Assembly (NCBI GenBank): GCA_031286585.1
Contig: JAITUC010000033.1
Span: forward strand, 1-63,976
Direction of reading: 5' to 3'
DNA: 63,976 nucleotides
DNA from: Delftia acidovorans
GTDB lineage: Bacteria > Pseudomonadota > Gammaproteobacteria > Burkholderiales > Burkholderiaceae_C
The first letter of the stretch is position 1. The number at the start of each line of letters is the position of its first letter. The translations under genes were made by a program, and so were the position numbers. This document shows positions 46,284 to 54,730 of this stretch, one piece after another. The notes under the pieces were generated by a model that was not told the DNA's origin, did not search any database, and was given only the letters and a program-made list of their open reading frames with translations.

Positions 46284-47228
46284 ATGAAAAAAATTCCTGC
46301 GGTCTTATTCAGGCTGCTCCATCGCTGGGCGGCGCCTTCCAAAATCGGCGCAGATTACACCATGCCTGCGCCCTTGCAGCTGCCGCCATCGCCCCCGGCA
46401 GCCGATGGTCTTGCAGCGGAAATCCCGAAAACGATCTGGACGTACTGGAACCAGTCCGGCCTGGATCCCTTCGTCCAGCAGTGCGTGGACAGCTGGCGGC
46501 GGCAGTGCCCGGATCACCAGGTCATCGTCGTGACGCCGGAGAACCTGGGCCAGTACGTCGCCCCCGGCGACCTTCCTGCGTCGTTTGCCGAACTCCATCC
46601 CACCAAGCAATCGGACTGGCTTCGCCTGTACCTGGTGGCACGCCACGGCGGCTACTGGTTCGACGCCACCACGCTGCTGACCGCGCCGCTGGACTGGATG
46701 AGCGCCTCCCCCGGCGCAGGCGCTGCCGAGCTGGCAGGCTTCTACCTTGAGGGCTTCACCAGGGACAGGCGCTACCCCGTGATCGAAAGCTGGTCATTCT
46801 GCGCTCCGGCCGGCTCGCGCTTTGTATCGGAATGGCAAAAGGAGTTTCACCAGGCGCTGATCGTGGACGGTCCCGAGGCCTATCTGCAGCGCCTGCAGTC
46901 GCGGCCCGACGCCGCCGAGCTGCTGCAGGGCATTCCCGATCCGCATTACCTTCTGATCCATGTGACGGCCCAGCAGGTGATGCGGCGCTTTCCCGATGCC
47001 CGGCTCACGCTGTTCAAGGCCGAGGACACGGCCTTCTTCTATCACTCTGCCCTGCGCTGGAAGTGGTACCTGCTCTACCCCCAGCTGTGCCTGGCGAAGG
47101 CGCCGCAGGTGGCGGCGCCCATCGTCAAGCTGCGCGGCGGGGAGCGGCGCCACTTCACGGACATGCTGGCTTTGCACGGAGGTGCTGCGCCCGGCAGCAT
47201 CTGGAGCCGCGCGCTGTCGGCGCGCTGA
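46284..47228 (+). CDS. Capsular-polysaccharide-type glycosyltransferase, second copy
   Basis: This 314-residue homologue of the gene at 41869 shares IPKTIWTYWNQSGLDPFVQQ, KQSDWLRLYLVARHGGYWFD and the C-terminal HSALRWKWYLLYP pattern. It transfers a sugar during surface-glycan synthesis. The lysine-rich start (MKKIPAVLFRLLHRW) is amphipathic and could attach to the membrane. It is transcribed away from the other four genes and ends at a strong bidirectional terminator. Flanking paralogues suggest duplication within the cluster. Confidence 0.88.
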   Translation: MKKIPAVLFRLLHRWAAPSKIGADYTMPAPLQLPPSPPAADGLAAEIPKTIWTYWNQSGLDPFVQQCVDSWRRQCPDHQVIVVTPENLGQYVAPGDLPASFAELHPTKQSDWLRLYLVARHGGYWFDATTLLTAPLDWMSASPGAGAAELAGFYLEGFTRDRRYPVIESWSFCAPAGSRFVSEWQKEFHQALIVDGPEAYLQRLQSRPDAAELLQGIPDPHYLLIHVTAQQVMRRFPDARLTLFKAEDTAFFYHSALRWKWYLLYPQLCLAKAPQVAAPIVKLRGGERRHFTDMLALHGGAAPGSIWSRALSAR

Positions 47229-47234
47229 GACACA

Positions 47235-47260
47235 CAAAGCGGGCCGAGGCCCGCTTTGTT
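47235..47260. terminator. Bidirectional intrinsic terminator
   Basis: CAAAGCGGGCC and GGCCCGCTTTG make an 11-base perfect dyad around GA, with A and T tracts built into the arm ends. It lies between two convergent genes and can stop both. Confidence 0.8.
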
Positions 47261-47469
47261 CAATGCCCGCCTGCGAAGACTTCGCCGGCCTTGAGGCGGT
47301 ACAGCGTGCCGCAGTAGGGGCACTTGGCTTCGCCGGTGTGGGCCACGTCCAGGTAGACCTTGGGGTGGCTGTTCCACAGCTTCATGTCGGCCTTGGGGCT
47401 GGGGCAGAACACGCCGCCCTGGGCGTTGAGGTCCTTGGCCGCCAGTTCGACGGTGGCATTCGTTGTCAT
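47260..47469 (-). CDS. Zinc-finger domain protein (NDUFS6-like, PF10276 type)
   Basis: The 69-residue protein has FCPSPKADMKLWNSHPKVYL and the CPYCGTLY zinc site; with C22 and the histidine of the HP motif it makes the C-H-C-C arrangement of the bacterial relatives of the complex I subunit NDUFS6. In this bacterial group the gene habitually follows ilvE, as here (35 bases apart, same strand). Its role is not known; a zinc-binding accessory is the best guess. Confidence 0.85.
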   Translation of the reverse strand: MTTNATVELAAKDLNAQGGVFCPSPKADMKLWNSHPKVYLDVAHTGEAKCPYCGTLYRLKAGEVFAGGH

Positions 47470-47504
47470 GCTTGCTTATCTCTTTCGTGGGACTCTGGAA
47501 GTGT

Positions 47505-48443
47505 TCAGACCCGAGTCAGCCAATGGGCGTACTTGGGGTTGCGGCCGTTGACGATGTCAAAGAAGGCCTGCTGGATCTTTTCGGTGAGGGGGCCGCGGCT
47601 GCCCGCGCCGATCTCGATGCGGTCCACCTCGCGGATGGGCGTGACTTCGGCGGCCGTGCCGGTGAAGAAGACTTCATCGGCGATGTACAGCTCGTCGCGC
47701 GTGATGCGCTTTTGCACCACTTCCAGGCCCAGGTCCTTGCAGATGTGCATCACGGTGTTGCGCGTGATGCCGTTGAGCGCGCCGGCCGACAGGTCGGGCG
47801 TGTAGACCACGCCGTCCTTGATGACGAAGATGTTCTCGCCCGAGCCTTCGGAGACGAAGCCCGAGGCATCCAGCAGGATGGCCTCGTCGTAGCCGTCGTC
47901 CAGCGCCTCGGTGTTGGCCAGGATGGAGTTGGTGTAGTTGCTCACCGCCTTGGCCTGGCTCATGGTGATGTTCACATGGTGGCGCGTGAAGCTGGAGATC
48001 TTCACGCGGATGCCGCGCTGCATGCCTTCCTCGCCCAGGTAGGCGCCCCAGGCCCAGGCAGCGACCATCAGGTGGATGGTGTTGCCCTTGGGGGAGACGC
48101 CCAGCTTGCGGTCGCCGATCCAGGTCAGCGGGCGCAGGTAGCACGATTCCAGGCCGTTGGCGCGCACGACCTCGACCTGGGCCTGGTTCACCGCTTCCTG
48201 GGTGAACGGGATCTGCATGCGCAGGATCTTGGCGCTGTTGAACAGGCGCCTGGTGTGGTCTTCCAGGCGGAAGATGGCCGGCCCCTGCTCGGTCTTGTAG
48301 GCCCGCACGCCCTCGAATGCGCCGCAGCCGTAGTGCAGCGTGTGGGTCAGCACGTGGATCTTGGCATCGCGCCAGTCCACCAGCTGGCCATCCATCCAGA
48401 TCTTGCCGTCACGGTCGGCCATCGAGGGAACAACGGGGCTCAT
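47505..48443 (-). CDS. ilvE: Branched-chain amino-acid aminotransferase
   Basis: IlvE performs the last step of leucine, isoleucine and valine synthesis with PLP. The 312-residue fold type IV enzyme has THTLHYGCGAFEGVRAY, the PLP lysine K165 in NITMSQAKAVSNYTNS, DEAILLDASGFVSEGSGENI and the 3' GTAAEVTPIREVD. The ATG at 48443 is preceded by AAGGAT. A zinc-finger gene follows, and a small membrane gene lies upstream on the same strand. Confidence 0.96.
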   Translation of the reverse strand: MSPVVPSMADRDGKIWMDGQLVDWRDAKIHVLTHTLHYGCGAFEGVRAYKTEQGPAIFRLEDHTRRLFNSAKILRMQIPFTQEAVNQAQVEVVRANGLESCYLRPLTWIGDRKLGVSPKGNTIHLMVAAWAWGAYLGEEGMQRGIRVKISSFTRHHVNITMSQAKAVSNYTNSILANTEALDDGYDEAILLDASGFVSEGSGENIFVIKDGVVYTPDLSAGALNGITRNTVMHICKDLGLEVVQKRITRDELYIADEVFFTGTAAEVTPIREVDRIEIGAGSRGPLTEKIQQAFFDIVNGRNPKYAHWLTRV

Positions 48444-48487
48444 AGGAACATCCTTGGGGGTATTGAACGGAACACCAACCCGGTATT

Positions 48488-48925
48488 TTAGGGCGCAGGG
48501 GCTGCGTCGGGGGCCGCGGGTGCCGGCTCTGGTTCGGGCGTGGGGCGCACCAGGGTCCACTTCATGAGCCGGCCGTGCATGAATTCGCAGGTCACATGGG
48601 ACTGCGTGCCGTCGGTCCAGCGGTAGATCTCGGGGTGCTGGCCGTCTTCGGACAGGCGCTCGCCCAGGGAGCGCGTCATGGCCACCACGTGCATCAGCGA
48701 GACCTTGGGCTTGAGCTTGACGTTGAGCATGACGGCGCTGCCCACATAGCCCATGGGCCGGTCCGAGGCCTTCCTCATGATGGACATCAGCCGCGTGAAG
48801 TGCAGCAGCAGCCACATCATGATGCCGCCGCCCACGGCGACCACGCCCATCCAGCCATAGGACTGGTGCGCAGCCACCAGCAGGATGAGCAGGCCCAGGG
48901 GAATCAGGATATTGCGCAAATTCAT
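48488..48925 (-). CDS. Small membrane protein, unknown (145 aa)
   Basis: Two adjacent membrane segments (about 5-20 and 24-42: IPLGLLILLVAAHQS, MGVVAVGGGIMMWLLLHF) precede a cytoplasmic domain (about 50-125) that looks folded, with GSAVMLNVKLKPKVSLMHVV and YRWTDGTQSHVTCEFMHGRL. The last ~20 residues are alternating proline, alanine and acidic. No family is recognised. It is upstream of ilvE by 44 bases, probably on the same transcript. Confidence 0.75.
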   Translation of the reverse strand: MNLRNILIPLGLLILLVAAHQSYGWMGVVAVGGGIMMWLLLHFTRLMSIMRKASDRPMGYVGSAVMLNVKLKPKVSLMHVVAMTRSLGERLSEDGQHPEIYRWTDGTQSHVTCEFMHGRLMKWTLVRPTPEPEPAPAAPDAAPAP

Positions 48926-49008
48926 GGCGCCGATTGTCTTATGGAGGCGCCGCAGGGCCGCTGCGGACAGTGCGTATGCCCCCGCAATGCGCTCGGCAAG
49001 CGCGTGCC

Positions 49009-50394
49009 TCAGCCCATCCCTCTCACGATGTTCATGGCTTCATCCACGCGCTCCACTGCATGCACGGTCAGACCCGGGATGGCCTTCTTGGGCGCATTGG
49101 CCTTGGGCACCACGGCCATGGTGAAGCCCAGCTTGGCCGCTTCCTTCAGGCGCTCCTGGCCGCGCGGCGCGGGGCGCACCTCGCCGGCCAGGCCCACTTC
49201 GCCGAAGGCGAGGAATCCCTTGGGCAGGGCGCGGCCGCGCAGGCTGGAGGTGATGGAGAGCATGACGGCCAGGTCGGCCGCAGGCTCGCTGATGCGCACG
49301 CCGCCCACGGCGTTGACGAACACGTCCTGGTCCGCGCAGGCCACGCCTGCGTGGCGGCTGAGCACGGCCAGCAGCATGGCCAGCCGGTCGCGGTCCAGGC
49401 CCACGGACAGGCGCCGGGGCGCGGGGCCGCCCTGATCGACCAGGGCCTGTATCTCCACCAGCATGGGGCGCGTGCCTTCCAGTGTGACCAGCACGCACGA
49501 GCCCGGCACGGGCTCGCTGTGCTGGGACAGGAAGATGGCGCTGGGGTTGGTCACGCCCTTGAGGCCCTTCTCCGTCATGGCGAAGACGCCGATCTCGTTG
49601 ACGGCACCAAAGCGGTTCTTGATGGCGCGCACTAGGCGGAAGTTGCTGTGCGTGTCGCCCTCGAAGTACAGCACGGTGTCCACCATGTGCTCCAGCACGC
49701 GCGGGCCGGCCAGTGCGCCTTCCTTGGTCACGTGGCCGACCAGGATCACGGTGATGCCGGTGGTCTTGGCCGCGCGCGTGAGGTGGGCCGCGCATTCGCG
49801 CACCTGGGCCACCGAGCCCGGCGCCGAGGACAGCTGGTCCGAGTACACGGTCTGTATGGAGTCGATGACGACCACGGCCGGCTGGGTGGCCTCCATGGTG
49901 GCGAGGATCTTCTCCAGCTGGATCTCGGCCAGCACGTTGACCTGGCTGGCCTCCAGCCCCAGGCGGCGCGAGCGCAGCGCGACCTGGGCACCGCTTTCCT
50001 CGCCCGTCACATACAGCGTGGGCAGACCCAGTCGGTGCAGCGCATCCATGGCCTGCAGCAGCAGGGTGGACTTGCCGATGCCCGGGTCGCCGCCGATCAG
50101 CACCACGCCGCCCTCGACCACACCGCCGCCCAGCACGCGGTCCAGCTCCTCGATGCCGCTGGGCGTGCGCGCCACGTCCTGGGCCTCGATGGCCGACAGC
50201 GGCATCACGGCCTGGGCATTGGCCAGGCCCGCATAGCCCTGGGGCTGGCTGAGCCGGTTCTTGCCCGCGCCCGCAGGCTCGGCAACGGCCTCGACCAGCG
50301 AGTTCCAGGCCCCGCAGGCCGGGCACTTGCCCAGCCAGCGCGGGCTGGTGCCTCCACAGGCATTGCAGATGAACGTGGTTTTGTCTTTGGCCAT
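49009..50394 (-). CDS. radA: DNA repair protein RadA
   Basis: RadA is a RecA-like helicase that helps branch migration in recombination. The 461-residue protein has the N-terminal zinc finger (C10, C13, then CPAC at about 24-27), Walker A GGDPGIGKST (101-110), the diagnostic KNRFG in IKNRFGAVNEIG, and a C-terminal Lon-like domain (about 290-461). The ATG at 50394 gives the standard MAKDKTTFICNACG start. It is divergent from the initiator tRNA. Confidence 0.96.
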   Translation of the reverse strand: MAKDKTTFICNACGGTSPRWLGKCPACGAWNSLVEAVAEPAGAGKNRLSQPQGYAGLANAQAVMPLSAIEAQDVARTPSGIEELDRVLGGGVVEGGVVLIGGDPGIGKSTLLLQAMDALHRLGLPTLYVTGEESGAQVALRSRRLGLEASQVNVLAEIQLEKILATMEATQPAVVVIDSIQTVYSDQLSSAPGSVAQVRECAAHLTRAAKTTGITVILVGHVTKEGALAGPRVLEHMVDTVLYFEGDTHSNFRLVRAIKNRFGAVNEIGVFAMTEKGLKGVTNPSAIFLSQHSEPVPGSCVLVTLEGTRPMLVEIQALVDQGGPAPRRLSVGLDRDRLAMLLAVLSRHAGVACADQDVFVNAVGGVRISEPAADLAVMLSITSSLRGRALPKGFLAFGEVGLAGEVRPAPRGQERLKEAAKLGFTMAVVPKANAPKKAIPGLTVHAVERVDEAMNIVRGMG

Positions 50395-50457
50395 GGGGTG
50401 AGCACTATACCGAGCGGTAGCTGCCGCCCTGGCATGCATGTTTCGCGCCTATCGCAG

Positions 50458-50486
50458 TTGCGTGACGGAAAGATATCGGTTATAGT
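50458..50486 (+). promoter_or_regulatory. Sigma-70 promoter of the initiator tRNA
   Basis: TTGCGT (50458-50463) and TATAGT (50481-50486) are separated by 17 bases. Transcription would begin near 50493, giving a leader of about 45 bases before the tRNA, to be removed by RNase P. Confidence 0.65.
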
Positions 50487-50537
50487 CGCCTTCTTCGCTG
50501 CACAAAATGCAGTGGAAACGAAATTACTGCGGATTAC

Positions 50538-50614
<77 letters not shown>

Positions 50615-50619
50615 CCACG

Positions 50620-50649
50620 AAAAAAAGCCCACTTCGGTGGGCTTTTTTT
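50620..50649 (+). terminator. Intrinsic terminator of the initiator tRNA
   Basis: GCCCAC and GTGGGC around a TTCG tetraloop, with seven A before and seven T after, form an ideal terminator six bases past the tRNA. It works in both directions. Confidence 0.93.
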
Positions 50650-50691
50650 CGTCTGTACCGTCCGTTCTCTTCCGTTCTTTCTCCAGGCAGC

Positions 50692-51504
50692 TCAGCTGGG
50701 ATCGTTCAGGTCCTCATGGTGGTCGGCCGTGCCCTGCTTCCAATAGGAGGCCACGCGCATGCGCTTGGGCGATGCGCCCTTGGCCAGCAGCAGGCGGCGC
50801 AGCTCGGCCATGGCGCTGTGCTCGCCCGCCGCCCAGATATAGCCCTCGTCCTGGGGCAGCTCCAGCGCCTGCACGGCATCGGCCAGCGATTCGACCCAGT
50901 CGCAGTCCAGCCGGGCCGTGCTGCTCCACTGGCGGCGGTCGGCCGGGTTGCGCAGCTGCACGCGCACCACGGCGCGGCTGCCGGCAGGCAGCTCGGCCAG
51001 GCGCCGCTCGATGGCGGGCATGGCGGTCTCGTCGCCGAACAGCCAGTGCCATGGCAGGCTGGCCGAGATCACCAGGCTGCCGCGCGGCCCGGCCAGGCCC
51101 ACCCACTGGCCCAGCGGGGCGTTCAGCGCCCATTCGGTGGCGGGGCCGGCATCGTGCAGCGCGAAATCCATGACGAGGTTCTGGCGCGCAGCGTCGTAGC
51201 GCAGCGGCGTGTAGTCGCGCAAGGTGGGGCGCTCGTCCTCCACGAAGGTCGGGCGGCCATCGAGCAGCACGGGAAGCGCGGGCAGTTCGCGCCCGGCCTG
51301 CGGCAGGATGAGCTTGACGTGGTCGTCAAAACCGGCGCTCACGAAGTCCTCCAGATCGGGGCCGCCCAGGGTCAGGCGGACAAAGCCGGGGCTGGGCTGC
51401 TCGCGCGAGAGCAATTGCACATGGCGGGCGCGGAAGGAATGGCGGACACGATGGACGACGGGTGCCGGTGTCGCGGCAGAGGTGGCTGGATTGGGCAAGT
51501 TCAT
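50692..51504 (-). CDS. Siderophore-interacting protein (FAD/NAD(P)H ferric reductase)
   Basis: The 270-residue flavoprotein reduces ferric siderophores in the cytosol to release iron. It carries the FAD-binding motif RDYTPLRYD (about 95-103), the preceding PGFVRLTLGGPDLEDF, GPRGSLVIS and the C-terminal AGEHSAMAELRRLLLAKG, ending with SYWKQGTADHHED, where W is conserved in the family. It is divergent from a MarR regulator whose putative operators occupy the gap. No siderophore uptake genes adjoin. Confidence 0.92.
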   Translation of the reverse strand: MNLPNPATSAATPAPVVHRVRHSFRARHVQLLSREQPSPGFVRLTLGGPDLEDFVSAGFDDHVKLILPQAGRELPALPVLLDGRPTFVEDERPTLRDYTPLRYDAARQNLVMDFALHDAGPATEWALNAPLGQWVGLAGPRGSLVISASLPWHWLFGDETAMPAIERRLAELPAGSRAVVRVQLRNPADRRQWSSTARLDCDWVESLADAVQALELPQDEGYIWAAGEHSAMAELRRLLLAKGASPKRMRVASYWKQGTADHHEDLNDPS

Positions 51505-51533
51505 TGGCGAAACGGCCTGCGACGGCCTAGAAT

Positions 51534-51548
51534 GTTGATTTAGTCCAC
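51534..51548. promoter_or_regulatory. Imperfect operator copy in the SIP/MarR gap
   Basis: GTTGATTTAGTCCAC differs at three positions from the perfect dyad 31 bases away, about three helical turns. Weak, probable second site for the same regulator. Confidence 0.4.
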
Positions 51549-51564
51549 CAATTCTCTGCAATCC

Positions 51565-51579
51565 GTTGACTTTGTCAAC
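51565..51579. promoter_or_regulatory. Perfect dyad, probable MarR operator
   Basis: GTTGAC-TTT-GTCAAC lies between the divergent flavoprotein and MarR genes, 23 bases before the MarR start. Read on the minus strand its TTGACA could serve as the -35 of the flavoprotein promoter, so binding would block it. Confidence 0.55.
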
Positions 51580-51601
51580 ATATTTCCACGCGACCCCTGC
51601 C

Positions 51602-52042
51602 ATGAATGCCTCCCTGCCCGCCGATATCTTCGAGGCCATGCACGAGCTGCTGCACCTGTTCCGGTCGCGCATGCGCGAGGACATGGAGTCCATGGAGCCC
51701 GGGCTGACGCCCAACGAGGTGCGCGTGCTGATGTACGTGGGCCGGCACCCGGGCCGCACGCAAAGGGATCTGGTCGATCACAGCCACATGGACAAGGCCC
51801 AGCTCGCGCGCATGCTGGCGCAGTTGCAGGAGCAGGGATGGCTGGACCGCGAACCGGACGCCCGCGACCGCCGCGTGCGCTGCCTGAGCCTCAGCCCCCA
51901 GGGACAGGCCCTGTTCGACCGGCTGCGCCAGTCACGCCAGGCGCTGGCGGCCCGGCTGCTCAAGGATTGGGAGCCCGCCGCGCAACAGCAGTTGATGGCG
52001 CTGCTGGAGCGGGCCAGGGAGAGCGTGGAAGCGGCTCCCTGA
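51602..52042 (+). CDS. MarR-family transcriptional regulator
   Basis: The 146-residue winged-helix dimer has helix 1 ADIFEAMHELLHLFRSRMRE, the recognition region RTQRDLVDHSHMDKAQLARM and the beta-wing DREPDARDRRVRCLSLSPQG. MarR regulators usually repress divergent neighbours and release DNA on binding small aromatic ligands or on oxidation; this one has no cysteine in the sensor helix. Probable targets are itself and the siderophore-interacting gene. Its stop codon abuts the alr stop exactly. Confidence 0.92.
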   Translation: MNASLPADIFEAMHELLHLFRSRMREDMESMEPGLTPNEVRVLMYVGRHPGRTQRDLVDHSHMDKAQLARMLAQLQEQGWLDREPDARDRRVRCLSLSPQGQALFDRLRQSRQALAARLLKDWEPAAQQQLMALLERARESVEAAP

Positions 52043-53146
52043 TCAATCGACGGTCTTGTTCACGCGAGGGGCGACGGCGCACATGAGCTCGTAGCCCAGC
52101 GTGCCTGCGGCCTCGGCCACCTCGTCGATGGGCAGCACGGCGCCGTTGCCGGCGCGGCCCCACAGCGTGACCTCGCTGCCCATGCCGGCATCGGGCACGG
52201 GCGTCAGGTCCACGGCCAGCATGTCCATGCTCACGCGGCCCAGGGTGCGGGTGCGCACGCCGTTCACCAGCACGGGCGTGCCGGTGCCGCAGTGGCGAGG
52301 ATAGCCGTCGGCATAGCCGCAGGCCACGGTGCCCAGGCGCAGGGGCCCATCGGCCGTGAAGCGCGATCCATAGCCCACGCTGTCGCCTGCGGCCAGTTGC
52401 TGCACGCCGATGATGCGCGAGCTCAGCGTCTGCGTGGGCTGCAGGCCCCAGTGGGCTGCCGTGTGCTGCGGATAGTCGGGGGAGCTGCCGTAGAGCACGA
52501 TGCCCGGCCGTACCCAGTCGCAGCGCACCAGCGCGTCGTCGCCCTGGCGCAGCGTGGCGGCGCTGTTGCCCACGCTGCGCTCGCCGGGCAGGTCGCGCGT
52601 GGCGTCATGAAAGCGCTGCAGCTGTACCGAGATCCCGGGCTGCCCGGCCCCTGCGTCGGCATCGCTGAAATGGGTCATGAACGAGATTTCCTCCACCTGG
52701 GGCAAGGCGTTCAGCCGGGCCCAGGCCGCGCGGTATCGCTCGGGCGTGAAGCCCAGGCGGTTCATGCCGGAGTTCATCTTGAGAAAGACGCGGTGGCCGT
52801 TCTGCGTCTTGTGCGCGGCCAGCCAATCGATCTGGGCGTCGCAGTGCACGGCATGCCAGATGGACAGGCGCGAGCACAGTTCCAGGTCGCGCGGCTCGAA
52901 GACGCCTTCCAGCAGCAGGATGGGGCCGCGCCAGCCCAGCTGGCGCACGCGTTCGGCCTCGGCCAGGTCCAGCATGGCGAAGCCGTCGGCGCCGCGCAGC
53001 GCCTCGAACACGTTCTCGATACCGTGGCCATAGGCGTTGGCTTTGACCACGGCCCACAATTTGGCATCGGGAACCGCCTGCCGCACCCGCTCCAGATTGT
53101 GGCGAAGCGCGGCGGAATGGATGGTGGCAAGAATGGGACGCGGCAT
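52043..53146 (-). CDS. alr: Alanine racemase
   Basis: Alr makes D-alanine for peptidoglycan using PLP. The 367-residue protein has the PLP lysine K35 in [11 protein letters not shown], the barrel residues of [13 protein letters not shown], and the second catalytic tyrosine in [14 protein letters not shown], then [13 protein letters not shown]. The ATG at 53146 gives [10 protein letters not shown]; a GTG nine bases earlier is possible. It is convergent with the MarR gene with no gap between the stop codons. Confidence 0.95.
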   Translation of the reverse strand: MPRPILATIHSAALRHNLERVRQAVPDAKLWAVVKANAYGHGIENVFEALRGADGFAMLDLAEAERVRQLGWRGPILLLEGVFEPRDLELCSRLSIWHAVHCDAQIDWLAAHKTQNGHRVFLKMNSGMNRLGFTPERYRAAWARLNALPQVEEISFMTHFSDADAGAGQPGISVQLQRFHDATRDLPGERSVGNSAATLRQGDDALVRCDWVRPGIVLYGSSPDYPQHTAAHWGLQPTQTLSSRIIGVQQLAAGDSVGYGSRFTADGPLRLGTVACGYADGYPRHCGTGTPVLVNGVRTRTLGRVSMDMLAVDLTPVPDAGMGSEVTLWGRAGNGAVLPIDEVAEAAGTLGYELMCAVAPRVNKTVD

Positions 53147-53280
53147 GGTTTTCACTCAGTCAGAAGCTTGGGATTCTGGCACTGCCAGCCAAAGGCCGCG
53201 TGATATAACCGCCAGTCACTTGCCACGGGGCCCTTATTTAACCGGTCAGCAGCCCTGCCGCTGACCCCATCTGCCTATCC

Positions 53281-54582
53281 ATGAAGCGCGGTTTCTACAC
53301 CATCATGTCAGCGCAGTTCTTCAGCTCGCTGGCAGACAACGCCCTGTTCGTGACCGCCGTGGAACTGCTGCGCACCAATGGCGCCCCCGAGTGGCAGCGC
53401 GCCGCCCTGGTGCCCATGTTTGCGCTGTTCTACGTGATCCTCGCCCCCTTCGTCGGCGCCTTTGCCGACGCCCTGCCCAAGGGGCGGGTGATGTTCATCA
53501 GCAATGCGATCAAGATCGTGGGCTGCCTGATGATGCTGTTCGGCAACCACCCGCTTCTGGCCTATGCCGTGGTGGGCCTGGGCGCTGCCGCGTACTCGCC
53601 GGCCAAGTACGGCATCCTCACCGAGCTGCTGCCGGCCTCCCAGCTGGTCAAGGCCAATGGCTGGATCGAGGGGCTGACCATCACCTCCATCATCCTGGGC
53701 GTGCTCGTGGGCGGGCAGTTGCTGAGCCCGGGCATCTCGGCCCATCTGCTGGACTTTGACCTGCCCCTGCTGGACACGGGCGTGGACACGGCCGCCGAAG
53801 CGGCGATTGCCGTGCTGGTCGGCGTCTATGCGCTGGCCGCCTGGTTCAACCTGCGCATTCCGCTGACCGACACCGTCCTGCGCCCGCTGCGCCAGGACCC
53901 CAGCAAGAGCCTGCTGGCCAATACCCTGGCCCTGCTGCCCGATTTCTGGACCTGCAGCCAGCGCCTGTGGGCCGACAAGCTGGGGCAGATCTCGCTGTCC
54001 ACGACCACGCTGTTCTGGGGCGTGTCGGGCAACCTGCGCTATATCGTGCTGGCCTGGGGCGCAGCGGCCCTGGGCTACGGCACCTCCCAGGCATCGGCCC
54101 TGGTGGGAGTGGTGGCCATCGGCACGGCCGCAGGCGCCATCCTCGCGTCCATGCGCATGCGGCTGGACAACGCCACGCGCGTGATTCCGCTGGGCATCAC
54201 CATGGGCCTGCTGGTGATCGCCATGATCTTCATCAAGAGCGTGTGGGTGGCCATTCCCTTCCTGATCCTGCTGGGCGGCCTGGGCGGCTTCCTGGTCGTG
54301 CCCATGAATGCGCTGCTGCAGCACCGCGGCCACAACCTCATGGGCGCGGGCCGCTCGATCGCCGTGCAGAACTTCAACGAGCAGGCCTGCATCCTGGCGC
54401 TGGGCGCCTTCTATGCGCTGTCCACCAAGTTCGGGCTGTCGGCTTTCGGCGCCATCACGGTGTTCGGCCTGGTGGTGGCCGGCATCATGTGGCTGATCGG
54501 CCGCTGGCACTCCAGCAATGTGCGCAACCATCCCGAGGAAGTCGAGCGCCTGCTGGCGATTGCCCGCAAAGACTGCCACTAG
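53281..54582 (+). CDS. lplT: Lysophospholipid transporter LplT
   Basis: LplT flips lysophospholipids, especially lysophosphatidylethanolamine, into the cytoplasm for reacylation by Aas. The 433-residue MFS protein opens MKRGFYTIMSAQFFSSLADN, with ALFVTAVELL and the motif AYSPAKYGILTELLPASQLV, as in the family, and ends with a basic tail. No aas gene is adjacent. It is divergent from alr, 134 bases away. Confidence 0.92.
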   Translation: MKRGFYTIMSAQFFSSLADNALFVTAVELLRTNGAPEWQRAALVPMFALFYVILAPFVGAFADALPKGRVMFISNAIKIVGCLMMLFGNHPLLAYAVVGLGAAAYSPAKYGILTELLPASQLVKANGWIEGLTITSIILGVLVGGQLLSPGISAHLLDFDLPLLDTGVDTAAEAAIAVLVGVYALAAWFNLRIPLTDTVLRPLRQDPSKSLLANTLALLPDFWTCSQRLWADKLGQISLSTTTLFWGVSGNLRYIVLAWGAAALGYGTSQASALVGVVAIGTAAGAILASMRMRLDNATRVIPLGITMGLLVIAMIFIKSVWVAIPFLILLGGLGGFLVVPMNALLQHRGHNLMGAGRSIAVQNFNEQACILALGAFYALSTKFGLSAFGAITVFGLVVAGIMWLIGRWHSSNVRNHPEEVERLLAIARKDCH

Positions 54583-54609
54583 CCTGCCCTTATCCCCACG
54601 GCGTCCGAG

Positions 54610-54635
54610 CAGGCCCTGCCTGCCCGGGCGTTTTT
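54610..54635 (+). terminator. Possible terminator after lplT
   Basis: CAGGC-CCT-GCCTG is followed by CCCGGGCG and five T residues. The spacing between stem and T tract is loose, so the call is weak; an alternative GCCC/GGGC stem is also possible. Confidence 0.4.
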
Positions 54636-54666
54636 CATCGCCGGGCCGCCCCAAGATGACAAGCGA

Positions 54667-54713
54667 CCCCCTCGGGGGGCAGCGGACCTTGCGCAGCAAG
54701 GGTAGCGTGGGGG
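54667..54713. repeat. Comamonadaceae-type hairpin repeat (copy 2)
   Basis: CCCC-CTCG-GGGG is followed by CCTTGC-GCA-GCAAGG (54687-54701) and GTAGCGTGGGGG. The second hairpin matches copy 1 at 17154 except for a paired C-to-T and G-to-A change that keeps the stem. It lies in the gap before the DMT gene. Confidence 0.65.
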
Positions 54714-54730
54714 CCATTTTTCATTGCCCC

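Noticed and set aside
50403..50408. A TATAGT element (minus strand) as the radA promoter
   Set aside because: No matching -35, and it would leave radA almost leaderless.
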